Shown piece by piece: positions 1 through 13,709 of a stretch of DNA of 64,000 bases; position 1 is the stretch's first letter; each line of letters begins with the position of its first letter. Origin of the DNA: Oreohelix idahoensis (taxonomy: Eukaryota > Mollusca > Gastropoda > Stylommatophora > Oreohelicidae). The notes under the pieces were generated by a model. The model was not told the origin of the DNA, did no database searches, and saw only the letters and a list, made by a program, of their open reading frames with translations. Position numbers and translations under genes: made by a program. The DNA is taken from NCBI GenBank assembly GCA_024509875.1, contig JAMPIV010019090.1, positions 1-64,000 on the forward strand, in the 5' to 3' direction.

Positions 1-378
1 TGTGGATGTTTTTTTTTTTTTTGACACTGCATTTGCTGATTGTTGGGGCTCTGAGGACATTGACGAATGCGGTGATGGCTTAAACATCATTTGATTGCGG
101 TGATGGTTTCACTGTGGTTGGGGTTTGTATGGCTGGAACATCTGTTGGTTTTGAGGCAGGTATATGTTTCGCCTTGATTTTTCTTCTGACCTGGTTGTGC
201 TAAACGTTAGCACCGGTTACAATGGGCACAGTAATTTGCACACTGTTGTTTTTGACTAGTTGAGATGAGGCTAACACTTCTCGGCTGGGCTTTGGAACAT
301 GATAGCGTTTTCTTCCGAATCTGTCGTCCTGATTTCATTTTGTGGCAATTTCATGCATTTAACGACAGGAGAGGTGAG

Positions 379-1200
379 TCATCTGATGAAGACAACCCGG
401 TACGTTTGCACGCTGCCTGGATCTCCGGGGATGAAGTACCAGCAAACGCTGTATCCGTTTTGCAACGAGGACCAGGCGAATCTATACCAGAGTCTCTTTG
501 TATTTGTTGTCAGAGGCGGAATGGGTCGGTGATTATCAATTTTGATTTGTTTTTCGTGAGCTTTTGTTTGGTGTTGTTTCTCTATCTGATTTGCTTGCTG
601 CCATCTTCTATCTCTCTCTCTAAATCTTTCTTCTACTTCTTTTCTGTACTTTGCTATCATTTCGTACCTCTCCGTGCATTCTAACTTATCTTCTTCTGCA
701 GATGTCATCTTTTCTGTATTATCGACCATTTCAACACTGCACAAATCAAGTAAGTCCTCTGTAACTTGTCATGATTTTATCCTGACTGGAATTAGACTTT
801 TCTTAAACCTGTCATCCGTTTGTACTGCGACATTCTCTGTCTGAGGCTCTTTTCTAGTGACTGCAGGTTCAGTTCGTTGTTTCAAGTTCAATTTTGGTCT
901 CCCTTCTTTGACTTTCAATGGTTGTAGCTTGATTTAAACAATCTCTTTTATTTCAATCTTATAAACTTTTGCAACCAATCCGTCTACTATTCTTATGCAA
1001 GGGAAATCGACTGCGTAGCTTCTACAACGTTTTAATTCTGAAGCGAGGTCTCTCAATGCTATTCTCTTCTTTCTGTTCTGTATGGTTGTCGAACACTTCT
1101 CCATGTTTGAATAGTTGTTGTTGTAGTTGCTGCTATGTAATTTTCCATTTATTGGTCCATCTTCGCTATTTTCTGTTTGACTTATAGTGGTGGGTTTTTT
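379..1200 (-). pseudogene. degraded coding frame, unknown protein
   Basis: Reading the minus strand from 1200 down to 379 gives one continuous frame of about 270 codons broken by only two stops (TAA near 937, TGA near 771). The translation is polar and charged, with a lysine/glutamate/arginine-rich segment (EERFRERDRRWQQAN) that could form a helix or coiled coil. Coding-like text with several stops continues upstream to about 1440, and another stretch in an unchecked frame lies below 379. I do not recognise the family. It could be a LINE ORF1 or Gag-like protein, or a processed host pseudogene. No flanking repeats were found that would decide this. The low stop density over more than 800 bases is the only direct evidence of coding origin. 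Confidence 0.35.
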
Positions 1201-1440
1201 TGCTTTTTAAAGAGAAGTGGTCACGGCATCATATTACCATACGTTTTCCACCGTGTTCCTCCTTTAGTTTTCCACCGTTTTATTTTAACGTTTTATCTTA
1301 GGTTCGACGACATTTACCCATCTCTTCAGATTTGTCCTTGTTTTCTTTATCATCATAAGTATTCCTTGAGCTAAATACTTTCCAACACAAGGATATTTTC
1401 TGCTCTACACGGTTTGAGGTGTAAGACTAGTTTTTGCAAA

Positions 1441-2515
1441 TTGACTCAAATCCTCGAACCTAGTTCTGCTGCGACTAGGGTTGGGAGCTCTATTCAAAAT
1501 ATACATTGAATGATAGTCACTACTTACGCAAGTAAGAAATATAAAACAACTCAATGTCCTGAAATGCACATTTTATAATAAATGTTGAAGTTGACTTCCT
1601 CAAACTAAGAAATATGTAGAGCTGGACCAGATACGACCTCTTGAGTATCCATATGTGCATGCTTGGGTCTAGGTGTTGCGTCGGTAATGTTTCTCTATGT
1701 ATTTTGTCGCTATGGATTTTCTCTCTGTAGCCGTCTGGCTCTTCATTCTTTCAATTCCGGTAATGTTTTCTATCATTTCAGGGAAACGATGTGGTTTCCA
1801 AACTGGAAACTTATGTGCAATGTAGATGGGTTTAATAGTTGATATTGCATTTATGGTTTGGTTGATTCTACAAAGTTGCCTTGTTTGAGAATGACGCAGG
1901 AAAAGTTTCAAGAAAAGCACAACTCATCAACAATCATCGATTCGATGAGAAAGTCTCAGGCCAAGTTTTAGACTGTGGCGTCAGTCTTTCTCTGCCGTAC
2001 GATGTGGCAAATAAAAAGGGGAGCGCAAAATTGAAAGAGGTACACTGAAAAAAAGTTTGAAACAGACTGGACGCATAGTTTGCCTCTACGCCTTTGCCAT
2101 CTGAATTGTGTGCAGCCTGCCAAGCCATTAAAGTCCAGTGTGTTTTCTGAAGTCTGAGGGTAACCTGAATTATGATAACTATCATGTATATATTTTATTT
2201 ATTGCAGGTTAATATATGATGTGTATTTGTCGTGTGTAGATGCTAGGAATTGCATCAGTTTATTTCAATTTGTACCTGATGTGAAGGATCAACCATATTC
2301 AGGAAAATTATAAGGCCTGTGAGTAATATTCGGAAGGATCAAGCTGTAAAATATTAAAGGATGTACAGAAGAGGATCAAACTACGAGTAGATGATTGTTA
2401 ATACTTATAACTAATTGAAATATTTATGCTAGTACTGTATTACTGAAATGATGTCCTTGCTTACTATGACTTTATAACCTAGACATCTGATGACTGACTG
2501 GTCTGTGTATCCTTA
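1441..2515. other. no recognisable gene
   Basis: AT-rich sequence. Short minus-strand frames (1669-1920, 1934-2185) show no family motif. Nothing else is supported. Confidence 0.4.
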
Positions 2516-2625
2516 GACCTAAGGGGCTTTTATATTTGGACATGCGCCCTAATATAACCGACTAGGTTGAACGGGACGCCCCTTGCCAAAACGAGGCAAA
2601 CGTTTTACATAAAAAAAGACTGGTC
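2516..2625 (+). repeat. short dispersed repeat, copy 1
   Basis: Contains the core TTTATATTTGGACATGCGCC followed by CTAATATAACC. The same core recurs at 34676-34780 (plus), 36905-36990 (minus) and 51745-51815 (minus). Four copies in both orientations define an interspersed repeat family of about 70-100 bp. No coding capacity; class undetermined (MITE, SINE tail or LINE end). Confidence 0.65.
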
Positions 2626-2699
2626 TGTGCTAGTCACATATAAATCTTGCCAGATACTAGCCTAGACCGATATGTTGTTTCCGGTTTCATTTGAAAGCT

Positions 2700-2948
2700 G
2701 GGACCTAAGACGCGTCAGCAGTGGGGAATGCAGTTAGCGACCCATAGCTAGACTGCTTGCGTCAGGGTTAGCGAACCAGAGCTGAACAAGACCCTACTCC
2801 ACCTCTAAGGGGAAGGCTAACCAGGTCCCAAAAATGCCATGCTGAAGTCGGATGTGTCGGCCGAAAGGCGTAAATATCGCAGCTTCGCTGTAAACGGACG
2901 CAACGCAACCAACGTCCTTTTCAGGATGAACAAAGAAAAAGAAGAAGA
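2700..2948 (+). mobile_element. SINE-like retroposon, copy A
   Basis: A 249-bp unit starting GGGACCTAAGACGCGTC and ending in an A/G-rich (AAGAAG) tail. It is flanked by an 11-bp direct repeat ATTTGAAAGCT (2689-2699 and 2949-2959), the signature of target-primed reverse transcription. A second copy lies at 29856-30165 with its own different TSD. The tail resembles that of the RTE LINE at 3145-5354, so an RTE enzyme may mobilise it (inference). I did not find convincing tRNA A and B boxes, so the head is of unknown origin. It could also be a 5'/3' remnant of a LINE. Confidence 0.7.
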
Positions 2949-3144
2949 ATTTGAAAGCTAAACCATACTGTCAGTATCAAAAGCCTGTGTTGTTCATCAG
3001 TGGCAATCCAACAAAAGTGCAGGAACCCAAAGTGTGAACTACAGCTGGTTCTTGGTACCCCTACTGTTGGGTCTGCCAAGACTGATAACTACAGTGACAG
3101 TTCAGTGTCAACCGCATCAAGAATCCATGTTAAGTGTCTATAAT

Positions 3145-5354
3145 CTTCTTCTTCTTTGATCCATAACCGCCAACCGTCAAAGCAGTCAGCGGCCATCACG
3201 CCTGGTGGCGTCTTGTAGGGCAGCAACAAATTGATTCCACTTTGCTCGGTCGGCGGCCATCCTTCGTACAGTGCCCCAACTGTGGTTCATTCTTTGCATC
3301 TCAGCTTCCACAGTTCTCCGCCAAGTTGTTTTTGGTCGGCCTCTCTTTCGCTTTCCCTCGGGGGTCCATAGCATAGCTGTTCTTGAGATGGTATCAGGGT
3401 CCCTTCTGAGGACATGGCCAACCCAACTCCAGCGTCTGCCAGCTATGATGGTGTGCATGTCCTCCTGGTTACTCCGAATAAGTAGTTCTTGGTTGCTGAT
3501 GGTGTTTGGCCAAAAGATTCGGAGAATTTTCCTTAGGCAGATTGTGTGGAAGGAGGACAGTTTCGACATTTCCTTCTCTGTTACTCTCCAACATTCCGCA
3601 CCATAGAGAAGCACAGAAAGTACACAGCTCTCATACAGTCTTAATTTGGTGTTTGTGCTGTACTGGGAAGACTTCCAAATGTTGTTGAGAACAGCAAAGG
3701 CTGTTCTCGCTTTATTCATTCTGTTGTTAATGTCCTTGCTTGTTCCGCCGTCAGGTGTTACTATGCTTCCTAGGTAAGTAAATGTGTCTGTCTGTTCTAA
3801 CTTCTGGTTCCTTACTGTTATTGGCTCAGGATTGCCCACATTTAGTGTCATGACCTCTGTCTTCTTCAAATTGATGTTCAGGCCAACCTGCTGGCCATAC
3901 TTATTCAGTCTATCGGTTTTGTCTTGAATGTGTTGGTGTGAATGCGCGAGTAGTGCAATGTCATCTGCATATTCCAAATCTTCCAGTGTAGAAAACGTTG
4001 TCCATCTAATTCCTCTTGGACTGCCCTCTGTTGTCTGGCGCATCACCCAATCTATGACTGTCAAAAATAATGTTGTTGATAAGGGGCATCCCTGTCGTAC
4101 TCCTGTTTTCACTTCGAAAGTTACATTACTCGATCCAACACTGCACGTAAAGTTAGAATAGAGGCTTTTTATAATGGAAACAATGCGGCTGGGAATTCCA
4201 TAAGCCCTCAGAATTTTCCATAGGCTGTCCCTGTGTATGCTGTCGAAAGCCTTTTCAAAATCAACAAAGTTAATGTACAGCTGTCTCTGCCATTCTGAGC
4301 ACTGCTCTATAATGTTCCTGAGGGCAAATATATGATCTGCACATCTTCTGTTTTTTCTGAAGCCCGCTTGTTCTTTCCTCAGTTTATGGTCAACTGCTTT
4401 TTAAATTCTCTGGATGATTATCCTGCCTAGTATTTTGCTGGGAACTGAGAGGAGGGTAATTCCTCTCCAGTTGTTGCAGTCTGCAAGGTCGCCCTTCTTG
4501 GGCAATTTGACAATTATTCCTTTACTCCACTCTGTTGGTGTTGTCTCAGTTTCCCAGACTTGTGCAAATAGTGGTTCTAGTAGTTCTGCTGCTAGTTCAG
4601 GGTCTGTCTTGAATAGCTCAGCATTCAGATTGTCGTGACCAGGCGCTTTTCCATTTTTTAGCCCTTTGATAGCTGTGATAATTTCTTCTTTTCGTGGAAT
4701 GTCTGTATTTACGTCTAAGTCACTTTCAGCCTCAGGAACATTCAGCTGAGTCTCTGGTGGTTCCTTATTCAGTGTTTCTCTGAAGTGCTCTGCCCATCTT
4801 GTTTCCTGCCCCTGTGCTGTGGTGATGAGATTTCCTTGCTTGTCTCTTACTAACGTTATGTTGTTTGCCCCTCGTTTTCCACTGATAGCTTTAGTTATTT
4901 TATAAACTGTGCTTTGTTCATTTCTCAGTGCTGCCTCTTCTGCCTGTCTTGCAAGGTCATCCAGAAATGTCCTTTTGTTAGCACGGGTTTGACGTTTTAC
5001 TTCCTTGTCCAGCTGACTGTACTGTTCACTATATATTGCCTTTAACCTGGGAGACTTACCTTCTGTTTTCTTTCTTTTCATTTCCTTTCTCTTCGCTATG
5101 ATGTTTAGCGTTTCTGGTGTTATCCAGTCTTGGCTCTTTCTTTCCTGGAATCCCATCATGACTTGCTGCTTTCTTTGTATATTGTTGAGATGGTGTTGAA
5201 TTTCTGGTCCACATCGTCGGTCTCTGTTCTTTCCTGGCTTTTGGTAATCAGATATCGTCTCTTTACGTCGACCACGAATGCTTTTCTGGTGAGGGGGTCC
5301 TTAAGTTTCGTGATGTTATATCTTTTCTGTTTGACTGCTGGACCAGTTGCAGTC
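3145..5354 (-). mobile_element. 5'-truncated RTE-type LINE with TSD
   Basis: A non-LTR retrotransposon on the minus strand, bounded by a perfect 13-bp duplication AAGTGTCTATAAT at 3132-3144 and 5355-5367. Its 3' end (at 3145) carries an (AAG)n-type tail, as RTE elements often do instead of poly(A). The apurinic endonuclease domain is missing, so reverse transcription stopped early. The perfect TSD sets both boundaries. Confidence 0.9.
3186..5350 (-). pseudogene. RTE-like reverse transcriptase, broken
   Basis: Minus-strand RT of the RTE class. Read from 5350, the endonuclease-RT linker (KLKDPLTRKAF) passes into the RT through an apparent one-base frameshift at 5156-5159. The RT frame then runs to 3186 with one premature TAA at 4401-4403. 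Visible RT blocks are LPKKGDLADCNNWRGITLL, then (after the stop) the motif around a VDFEKAFDS aspartate, GVRQGCPLS, and the catalytic box EYADDIALL. The thumb and C-terminal region YLGSIVTPDGG and LYGAECWR, with RRWSWVGHVLRR, is typical of RTE enzymes. The C terminus is intact and ends just before the 3' tail. The protein is dead because of the frameshift, the stop and the missing endonuclease. Family assignment is from motifs; the exact subclade was not tested. Confidence 0.9.
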
Positions 5355-5367
5355 AAGTGTCTATAAT

Positions 5368-6053
5368 GCACTGACATAAACCATATATGAACCAACAGCC
5401 AGTATATTATGAGATGAAACAAACCTCTACAACAATTATCCCAGTTATTGTAGAATCCAGTCAGATGATGACAATAATCTGTAAAGTCAAAGGACTAAGA
5501 GAACAGTGATACTAATAATATTGATTCAAGTATTCATTAACTTTATTAGACAAGAGGATAGTGTTTCAGATCCTGAAGTATAAAGGACAATAATACCTAT
5601 TAAAATTGCCAAAGAACTTTTTTCCAAGTAAGCTTTTTTCCAGAAGCAAAGAACGTTCCTACTAACATTTTAGTTAAGAGATAACATCAATGTTGTGAAT
5701 ATTTTATCGCTCTTTTCCAAACAGCAGAAAAAGAAAATTAATTTAAATATTAAATGATCATTATTGTACCTGAGGACTTCTTTACTTTTTACCATTGTGT
5801 TTAAGTTATTGTTCATTGTATTTATCCCCTAGCATTTAATTAATCATAGGATAGTTGTAGGGAGGAGATTCCTTAAATCCTGGTACTACTTCTTACCATC
5901 TGGGCCAGGATTTTCACAGTCTGACTATTCATATGACATCTATACACCAGTGCTTATTTCTAATACTGGGGTATTAGTTTTAAGACCAGAATTCTTGACT
6001 GGCTTTCTATCCTGGTATCATCTGATACACCTGGATATATCATCTACTATCAA

Positions 6054-6064
<11 letters not shown>
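5368..6064. other. no recognisable feature
   Basis: AT-rich sequence downstream of the RTE TSD. I see no coding frame, inverted repeat or known repeat core here. Confidence 0.4.
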
Positions 6065-6098
<34 letters not shown>

Positions 6099-6125
6099 TG
6101 TGTGTGTGTGTGTGTATGTGTGTAT
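6065..6125 (+). repeat. (TG)n microsatellite
   Basis: About 60 bp of TG dinucleotides with two TA interruptions, immediately before the TA-rich target of the Tc1 element. Confidence 0.95.
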
Positions 6126-6131
6126 ATATAT

Positions 6132-8931
<2,800 letters not shown>

Positions 8932-9424
8932 TTCAATGATTTAAAGACATGATCGCGATGGAAAAAGCAAAGCAGCGCTATGAAACAAAATAAAGAAATT
9001 AACAACAAGCTTAAGGAATAAATTTGTTATAAAACAGTTTTCACAACACCAAAAACAACATGACAGAAACAGAAAAAAAAAATACACACACAATGCACGC
9101 CATAATTTCTAAAAGATAAGGTACGATTGTCCAGAAGTTCTTTTTTCTGAAATCCCCAAGGTAAGAGAAATAGGAGTAGATCTAAAAACTCATGAGAGGG
9201 TAATAGGATACTGACGTGACAAGGACAAATTTGGTCAATTTTCAGTCTTGTGTGGACGCTGAACTGTAGAACAACAAAAATAAAATAAGAGAACCAAGAG
9301 GAATAACAAGATCGTTAAGTCTTGTGTGCGCTGAACTGAAGACACAAAAAGCAAAAGCTAAAAGTGCCATTGCTTGCAACAAGAGATGAGAACAAGATCG
9401 TTAACGGAACTGGTGGAGTGCCAT
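8932..9424. other. decayed repeat-like sequence
   Basis: Contains weak echoes of the RTE 3' region (AGAAGTTCTTTTTTCTGAAA around 9133) and a local duplication around GTCTTGTGTG...CGCTGAACTG (near 9246 and 9317). No open frame. Confidence 0.4.
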
Positions 9425-9960
9425 TGGAACAAGAGATGAGAAGAAGACACTGGTGGATAGGACAGACATTGAGGAAACCATTTTACAGCATTACCAAACA
9501 GTCCTTGTTTCTGGAATCCCGAGAGTAAGGAAGAAATAGAAATACCAAAGAACGCATGGAGAAGAGAACTAGAGACAGACATGAGGAAGACATGGAAAGA
9601 CCTTGAGGTGAATCATTGGACAGGAAGACATGGAAAGACCTTGAGGTGAATCATTGGACAGGAAGACATGGAAAGACCTTGAGGTGAAGGCATTGGACAG
9701 GAAGACATGGAAAGACCTTGAGGTGAAGGCATTGGACAGGAAGACATGGAAAGACCTTGAGGTGAATCATTGGACAGGAAGACACGGAAAGACCTTGAGG
9801 TGAAGGCATTAGACTGGAAGACATGGAAAGACCTTGAGGTGAATCATTGGACAGGAAGACATGGAAAGACCTTGAGGTGAAGGCATTGGACAGGAAGACA
9901 TGGCATATATTTGTTGAATGCCTATGCTCACTCGGGATCTGAAGGGTGCTGATGGTGATC
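9425..9960 (+). pseudogene. RTE LINE 3' fragment with amplified tail
   Basis: Plus-strand C-terminal remnant of the second RTE family in this window (the one at 27775-28436). It reads QEMRRRHWWIGQTLRKP, then degraded text corresponding to the NTWRRELETDM region. The final KTWKDLEV...DRKTW segment has been amplified into a tandem array (9584-9905) before the terminal HIFVE-type sequence near 9910. Frameshifts and stops are present. RT catalytic motifs are not included. Confidence 0.75.
9584..9905 (+). repeat. 38/39-bp minisatellite inside LINE 3' end
   Basis: About eight copies of ACATGGAAAGACCTTGAGGT + GAATC/GAAGGC + ATTGGACAGGAAG. Units of 38 and 39 bp alternate irregularly. The unit boundary shares GGAAGACATGG with both the normal upstream and downstream LINE sequence, so unequal exchange or slippage between two natural short repeats explains its origin. 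Confidence 0.93.
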
Positions 9961-10298
9961 TAAAAAGCCTCTGCATAATTAATTACTTTCTCGCTTAGGA
10001 CGTGAGACCATCCCTCCCACCCCAGTTTTGGAACTGTCTGAACGCGTAAGAACTATATTTTAGAGCAACGATTAGATTTGTTAGAGGTCGTCAGGCTGGC
10101 GAATAATCAGTAGTCTCGATATAACATTTTAACAAGAACTGCGTTACATCAGTCGAGGTTAACGACTTATTCCCCGCTAGATAGATACAGGAGTGATCCA
10201 CTTGTTTTATGTGTATTGAAGGAGCGAATATAAGTTTTCGCCATTTGTGATTTTAATAAACAAAGATCTTAACGCACTTCTGACGTCTGCTATAAATG

Positions 10299-10328
10299 CT
10301 GCATCTATTTATTAATAAATAGATGCAG
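10299..10328. repeat. 30-bp perfect palindrome
   Basis: CTGCATCTATTTATT followed directly by its reverse complement, with no spacer. No flanking duplication or larger element was recognised. Confidence 0.9.
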
Positions 10329-10587
10329 TGCTCTAGTGAAATAAAATAAAAGTGTGAACGAACAGTTACAAATGCTTGAAGACCCGGATTCTGCAAACAG
10401 GAAGAGAAATAATACTGACCTCTCCCCTCCCCCCTTTCCATCCACTCCTGTTCCCCCCAGTTGAAAAAGATAAATAGATAACGGAAGAAATATTGTAGTG
10501 AGAAGAGAGGACAGCACAACGAAAATGACGAATACACCAGAAAATAATAATAAAAAAGCAGGAAGTAATTCATCGTCAATGTTCGGG

Positions 10588-10642
10588 CCCCCCCCCCCGC
10601 CCCCCCCCCCCCCGCCCCCCCCCCCCCCCCCCCCACCCCCCC
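10588..10642 (+). repeat. poly-C tract
   Basis: About 55 bp of cytosine with a few G and A interruptions. Tract length is prone to sequencing error. Confidence 0.95.
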
Positions 10643-10935
10643 AGGAACAAGTAGCTAATGCGGCACTGCAGTTTAAAAATATAAACGTGACTGAATATTC
10701 AGTGCCAACAAATAGAAAGGCGTCATATGAATAATTAAAACAACTGCCCACAAAATAGTTAGGAAACTAGCTGGAAAGAAAATACACGTCATTACAATAC
10801 ATAGTGCGGTAGGTATTAACTCTGTTTATCATAGGAGCCGTATTGCGAGCCACGATATTGCACATTATCCTCCCAACGGCCTTCTGGTGCGCCCGTTTGG
10901 TTACATTTAAAAAGTCCTCATGTCTGCACTTTACA

Positions 10936-11208
10936 GTTAAAAGGTAAAGGTAGTCCCATGGCAGATATTGTCGTAGGGGAGTGAAGTGTTAGAGACTTCA
11001 CTATACTAGGTCCAGCTGTTTGAGTTAGAAAGGCCAGTTCCCTCCCTCGCTGCCTCTTTCATTTCCCTAACTCAAGAGTAGAGTCAGATACCCATTTACA
11101 GCTGGGTAGACTGGAGCGTGGTGCTACTAACTTTCGATTATGGAGCCCGGTAACTTTGTCGCCGAGAGGCAAGAACTCTAACCACTTAGTCAGTCGGAAG
11201 TTGCCCTT
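10936..11208 (-). mobile_element. tRNA-derived SINE, full-length copy
   Basis: Minus-strand copy of the SINE family seen best at 40108-40353. It runs from a head with pol III-like A and B boxes (right side, 11150-11208) through the GGGTACC-type body and TGAGTTAGGGAAA region to a 3' end GGGACTACCTTTACC (left side). The B-box region is mutated here. Confidence 0.8.
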
Positions 11209-11266
11209 TATATTATTGAAAAGAAACAATTTTTTTTGGACATAAAATTATTAACACTTCAAAATA

Positions 11267-12610
11267 CGAGGGGCGTTCAGAAAGTAATGCACCACATCGT
11301 TTTTCTCAGCTAATAATAAAGATAGAAGCATGAAATTTTGCACACTTTAAATATGGCATGTTCCAATTGTATGCACTAAATTGCACCGCAACCAGCCAAA
11401 TAATACGGCTGCCCTAAACCGTTGAAATGGAGCGTGTTAGAAACTTGCGTTATAAGCAGCAAATTGTGATAGAATTTCTCGTTGCAGAGAACGAAACTGT
11501 TGTGAACATTCACAAGCGTCTATGTGATGTGTATGGAAGTTTTGCAGTCGACAGGAGTACAGCCAGTCGCTGGGTTCAGAGAATCAAAGAATCAGGAAGT
11601 GGAGATACGGAGCTGCTTGATCGGCCGCGCTGTGGACGTCCTGCCACAGCCACCAACGCAGAAATGTTGAAATGCGCTGAGGGCATTATTCTTACTGATA
11701 GGCGAATAACTCACTACTCAACAATTGGCATTACAGCTGTCAGTCAGCATTGGTAGTGCAAATGCAGTTATTAAAAACTCTCGGATTTTCTAAGGTTTGC
11801 GCAAGATGGGTTCCTCGAACTCTCACAAATGACCACCGATTGCAAAGGAAAGCAATTTCTTCTGAATTGTTGGAGCGTTTCAATGCTGATGGAGAGAGCT
11901 TTTTGGCTAAGATCGTTACAGGTGACGAAACCTGGGCACATCATTTTGAACCTGAGACAAAAAGACAGTCAATGGAGTGGCATCATCCGCAATCACCACG
12001 AAGAAAGAAATTCAAGACAATTCCTTCTTCTTGAAATGTCATGATCACTGTCTTTTGGGACATTGAAGGTGTGATTCTTGTGGACGTTATGCCAAGAGGA
12101 GAGACAATCAATTCGCAAGCTTACATTAAGACACTGAAAAAACTCAATCAACGTTTTCGCAGAGCTCGGCCGCACAAGAATCCAGCAGATCTGCTTCTCC
12201 TTCACGACAATGCGCGACCTCACACAAGTCTGGCAACACGGGAAGCAATCACCAAATTGGGTTGGACTGTACTACCCCATCCACCCTATAGTCCCGATTT
12301 GGAACCCTCTGATTTTCATCTATTTGGTCCACTTAAAGATGCACTCCGTGGGACAAGGTTTGAAGATGATGAAGGAGTGATTCATGCAGCGAAGAAATGG
12401 CTACATGATCAAGACAAAATCTGGTACGGGCTAGGAATACATGCACTTGTTTCGCGCTGGCATAAAGCCGTGCAAGTTGATGGGGATTATGTTGAATAAT
12501 ACCGATGTTTACATGACATATCCATGTATATTGTGTATAAATTTCATGCTTTTTGAATAAACAGCTCCTGAGAAAAACGATGTGGTGCATTACTTTCTGA
12601 ACGCCCCTCG
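11267..12610 (+). mobile_element. mariner transposon with perfect 43-bp TIRs
   Basis: A 1,344-bp element with perfect 43-bp terminal inverted repeats (11267-11309 and 12568-12610; outer end CGAGGGGCGTTCAGAAAGTA). It is flanked by TA duplications at 11265-11266 and 12611-12612. It carries one transposase gene with a frameshift and a stop. Identical TIRs suggest fairly recent transposition, driven in trans if the defects predate it. Confidence 0.96.
11427..12499 (+). pseudogene. mariner transposase (DD34D), frameshift and stop
   Basis: About 357 codons, close to the usual 340-350 residues. The N-terminal helix-turn-helix starts MERVRNLRYKQQIVIEFLVA at 11427. A DRSTASRWVQRIKESGSGD region and the GRP hinge (RPRCGRPATAT) follow. 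A frameshift near 11750 moves into the frame of GFSKVCARWVPRTLT. The first catalytic aspartate is in TGDETWAHHF. A TGA at 12032-12034 interrupts just before MITVFWD, and the same frame then continues. The second aspartate is in LLHDNARPHTS and the third in YSPDLEPSDFHLF, giving the D,D34D signature of mariner. Two lesions inactivate the gene; all catalytic residues remain visible. Confidence 0.95.
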
Positions 12611-12925
12611 TATTCTTCATGGAATTTACAACGATTTCATATACATGTATTCTAAGATATGTTCCCATTGGTGTTTGGATGTGGGTACGTGCGTGCGTTG
12701 TGTGTGAGCGGAGGGAGGGGGGAACTGGGATTTCATTGCTGTGCTTGGACACAACCTAGTAACTGCTCGGGATAGGAAGAGTTAATAAAGGCAGGAAGTG
12801 TAGATGACAGTTTGAATGAGTATGTGTGTGTGACGTACGTGGAAGAAAATTACCACAGTTAATGGATAACAATAATCAGACAAATATAGCAACATATCAC
12901 TTGACGAAACATCCCTGCATGATTT
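12611..12925. other. no recognisable feature
   Basis: Flank of the mariner element; no coding frame or repeat core recognised. Confidence 0.4.
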
Positions 12926-13160
12926 ATCATCATCATTTTCTTAGCATTCCCTACGGCGCATGGAACCACCACTGTCTTCTTGCAGGAAGCCTGCACTAAT
13001 CATTCACACACTCTGGCAGCAGTGGTTTATGTGACAATTACATTTAAATGATGAGGTTGCCATCTCTATTCACCTCATATTAGTTGCCTTGTACGACATG
13101 CTTGAGAGTGCAGTAGGCCCACTATTTCTTTGTCCCTTCAGAGACACCCCCCAATCCCTT
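12926..13160. repeat. possible conserved-core SINE fragment
   Basis: The stretch around 13084-13125 (TTGCCTTGTACGACATGC, then AGTAGGCCCACTATTTCTTT) resembles a core I remember from conserved mollusc SINEs (CGCCTTxTACGACA-type). No boundaries or TSD were identified, and the assignment is from memory. Confidence 0.3.
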
Positions 13161-13248
13161 TGGAACTACATATGGTGTGAAAGATGTACAATCATACACA
13201 CATCTTGTTAGAAATATAGGTCAAGTTGGAAGTACAGACAGTGATGTC

Positions 13249-13320
13249 ATCAACAACAACACCAACACCAATAGCAGCAGCAGCAACAACAACAACAGTA
13301 ACAACAACAACAAATACAAC
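13249..13320 (+). repeat. (AAC/AGC)n trinucleotide repeat
   Basis: Imperfect ACA, ACC and GCA triplets. Confidence 0.9.
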
Positions 13321-13352
13321 AGACAAGAGGCGCTTCCATCGCACTAGATAAC

Positions 13353-13585
13353 AAGGTAAAGGTAGTCCCATAACAGATACTGCCGTAGGGGAGTGAAAAG
13401 TTAGAGACTTCACCATACTAGGTCCAGCATCAAGATGTGAGGTGACCAGGTCCCTTCCTCGCTGCGTTTTCTTTCCCTAACTCAAAGTTAGGTACCCATT
13501 TACAGCTGGGTAGACTTGAGCGTGTTGGTACCGTGATTCTAACGGGGCATCTTTGCCGCAAGAGACCAGCGCTTCCATTGCTTTA
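13353..13585 (-). mobile_element. tRNA-derived SINE copy
   Basis: Same family as 40108-40353, on the minus strand. The 3' end GGGACTACCTTTACC is at the left, and the TGAGTTAGGGAAA and GGGTACC body motifs are in the middle. The head is truncated or mutated at the right near CCAGCGCTTCC. Confidence 0.8.
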
Positions 13586-13709
13586 GGAAATATAAATCTC
13601 GATGAGGAAACAGACGCTCACATTGTATGACAACATAACGAGATCACGTGGGCCACCAAATGGTTTCCTTTAAGGCACTGCACCCAGCTCTTGATGACAT
13701 TAAACCAAA

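Larger units (their letters stand above)
9961..10935. other. no gene; palindrome and poly-C tract inside
   Basis: No credible coding frame. The proline-rich frame here only translates the poly-C run. A perfect palindrome and a long C tract are listed separately. Confidence 0.5.

Noticed and set aside
10253..10751. Poly-proline and poly-glycine frames
   Set aside because: Caused by the poly-C tract at 10588-10642.
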